DNA from: Pseudomonadales bacterium
GTDB taxonomy: Bacteria > Pseudomonadota > Gammaproteobacteria > Pseudomonadales > Azotimanducaceae
Length of the DNA stretch: 14,115 bases
Direction: 5' to 3'
Assembly: GCA_022448765.1 (NCBI GenBank)
Contig: JAKUTI010000045.1
Span: 1 to 14,115, forward strand
Part shown: in pieces, positions 13,306 through 14,115 of the stretch
Numbering within the stretch: the first letter of the stretch is position 1
Layout: the number at the start of each line of letters is the position of its first letter
The notes under the pieces: generated by a model
What the model was told of the DNA's origin: nothing
What the model saw: only the letters and a program-made list of their open reading frames with translations
Databases searched by the model: none
Translations under genes and position numbers: made by a program

Positions 13306-14115
13306 CTAATCAAACAAATTCGCGAGATTTCTTTTCATCGCATCTGCAATGTACAGGGCCACCGCCTGGAGCGTGGTAGTTGGATTAACCGCCCCCGACG
13401 TCACAAAGACGCTGCCATCGACAATAAAGAGGTTACGCACGTCGTGGCTGCGACCCCACTCGTTCACTACAGAACGCGAAGTGTCTTTGCCCATTCGAGC
13501 AGTACCCAGCAGATGCCAGCCCGCCATACGCACATGTCCGTGACTCTGAATATCCCACGCACCCGCCGCTTGCATGACCTCTACCCCCTTTTCCAGCCCA
13601 TGATCAAGCATCTTCCTGCTGTTTTCGCTCAAGGTATAGGTAACTTTGGGCGCAGGTATACCGTGCGAGTCCGTGAGCTTCGGATCCAGGGTCACCGTGT
13701 TGTGCTCCTCGGGTAAGTCCTCACAACAAAGTCCCATATAAATCGTACGATCGTAGTACTTCTCAAAAGCCCGATGATGGCCCTTTCCCCAAGGAATCTT
13801 TCCCTGGGCCACGCCGTTTCGAGCCGTCGCCACTGGCCCAACGCCACGCGTAATCTGCATGTTATATCCGCGGACAAAGTCTCGATTCAGATCCGTTTCA
13901 TAGAACTCTTGGCTTAACATGCAAGAACCTTGCGGGCCGAAATGCGATGCTAAGGGCTGATCGAACACGCCACTCACGAGGCCCCAAGGATGGAACATCA
14001 GATTCTTACCCACGAGACCGGAGCGATTGGCGAGACCGTCGGGGAAATAACTCCCTGTCGAATTAAGCAATAGCCTCGGTGTACCAACCCCATTTCAAGC
14101 CATGATTACCACTTC
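13306..14115 (-). CDS. GMC oxidoreductase, C-terminal part, cut by the window edge and carrying an in-frame TGA
   Basis: The frame runs out of the window at 14115, so only about the last 270 residues are seen. From the edge it reads EVVIMA, then TGA (14095-14097), then NGVGTPRLLLNSTG, LVGKNLMFHPWG and on to a normal end. GMC flavoproteins have exactly such a VV-x-x-A-x-NG-x-GTPRLLL segment, so the coding frame clearly continues upstream across the TGA. The C-terminal domain is intact: GWHLLGTARMGKD with the catalytic His, NLFIVDGSVF, and VNPTTTLQA with the second catalytic Asn, as in the gluconate/sorbitol/fructose dehydrogenase branch. The FAD-binding N-terminus lies outside. A TTG at 14070 could nominally open a shorter frame but is an implausible start, being inside the conserved domain. 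Its partner is the subunit-3 gene 8 nt downstream. It may be a recent pseudogene, a sequence error, or recoded. Confidence 0.8.

Noticed and set aside
14042..14055. Hairpin downstream of the GMC TGA as a SECIS element
   Set aside because: Only a 4-bp stem, about 40-53 nt downstream, outside the usual bacterial range and lacking a convincing loop signature.
14068..14070. TTG as a genuine start of a short GMC-derived protein
   Set aside because: It lies inside the conserved GTPRLLLNS segment with recognisable coding sequence upstream and no ribosome site, so it is not a natural start.

Overview
The window reads as chromosomal DNA of a Gram-negative bacterium, most likely an uncultured, perhaps marine, gammaproteobacterium. 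This rests on a DUF481-type outer-membrane barrel ending in Phe, a TonB C-terminal domain protein, several Sec signal peptides, Shine-Dalgarno sites of the AGGAG type, mid-range base composition, and an oxidative catabolic gene set (PhyH, CaiB, GMC, Gfo, amidohydrolase). The taxonomic placement is inference. I saw no tRNA, rRNA, CRISPR array, transposase or phage gene.

Left part (1-5005). A small secreted four-cysteine protein (143-487, +) is followed by an esterase (498-1415, -). The esterase is divergent from an MscS-type channel (1608-2759, +), which converges on an NAD(P)-dependent extended SDR reductase (2833-3942, -). A two-gene minus-strand unit comes next: a secreted TonB_C/TPR protein (5021-6529) and, 15 nt downstream, a phytanoyl-CoA dioxygenase family enzyme (4046-5005). 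The SDR gene lies further downstream on the same strand.

Middle (6530-9181). A gene-poor region of about 690 bp holds a palindrome framed by short direct repeats, one weak small ORF and an AT-rich block. It precedes a plus-strand pair: a CaiB/BaiF family III CoA-transferase (7218-8435) overlapping by 4 nt a DUF481-like outer-membrane protein (8432-9181).

Right part (9305-14115). A Gfo/Idh/MocA oxidoreductase (+) converges on a minus-strand cluster. In transcription order the cluster is a GMC flavoprotein (3' part only, cut by the window edge), a gluconate-2-dehydrogenase subunit 3-like protein, a secreted stand-alone domain resembling the C-terminal domain of SAM hydroxide adenosyltransferases, a COG3618-type amidohydrolase/lactonase, and a secreted alpha/beta hydrolase. 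GMC plus subunit 3 (oxidation of a sugar or alcohol), lactonase-type amidohydrolase, esterase and Gfo dehydrogenase would fit oxidation of a sugar-like or cyclic alcohol substrate followed by lactone or ester opening. The substrate cannot be read from the sequence.

The most notable observation is an in-frame TGA at 14095-14097 inside the otherwise intact GMC reading frame. It sits exactly where the frame reads ...VVIMA-TGA-NGVGTPRLLLNS. It may be a mutation, a sequence error near the window end, or conceivably a recoded (selenocysteine) codon.
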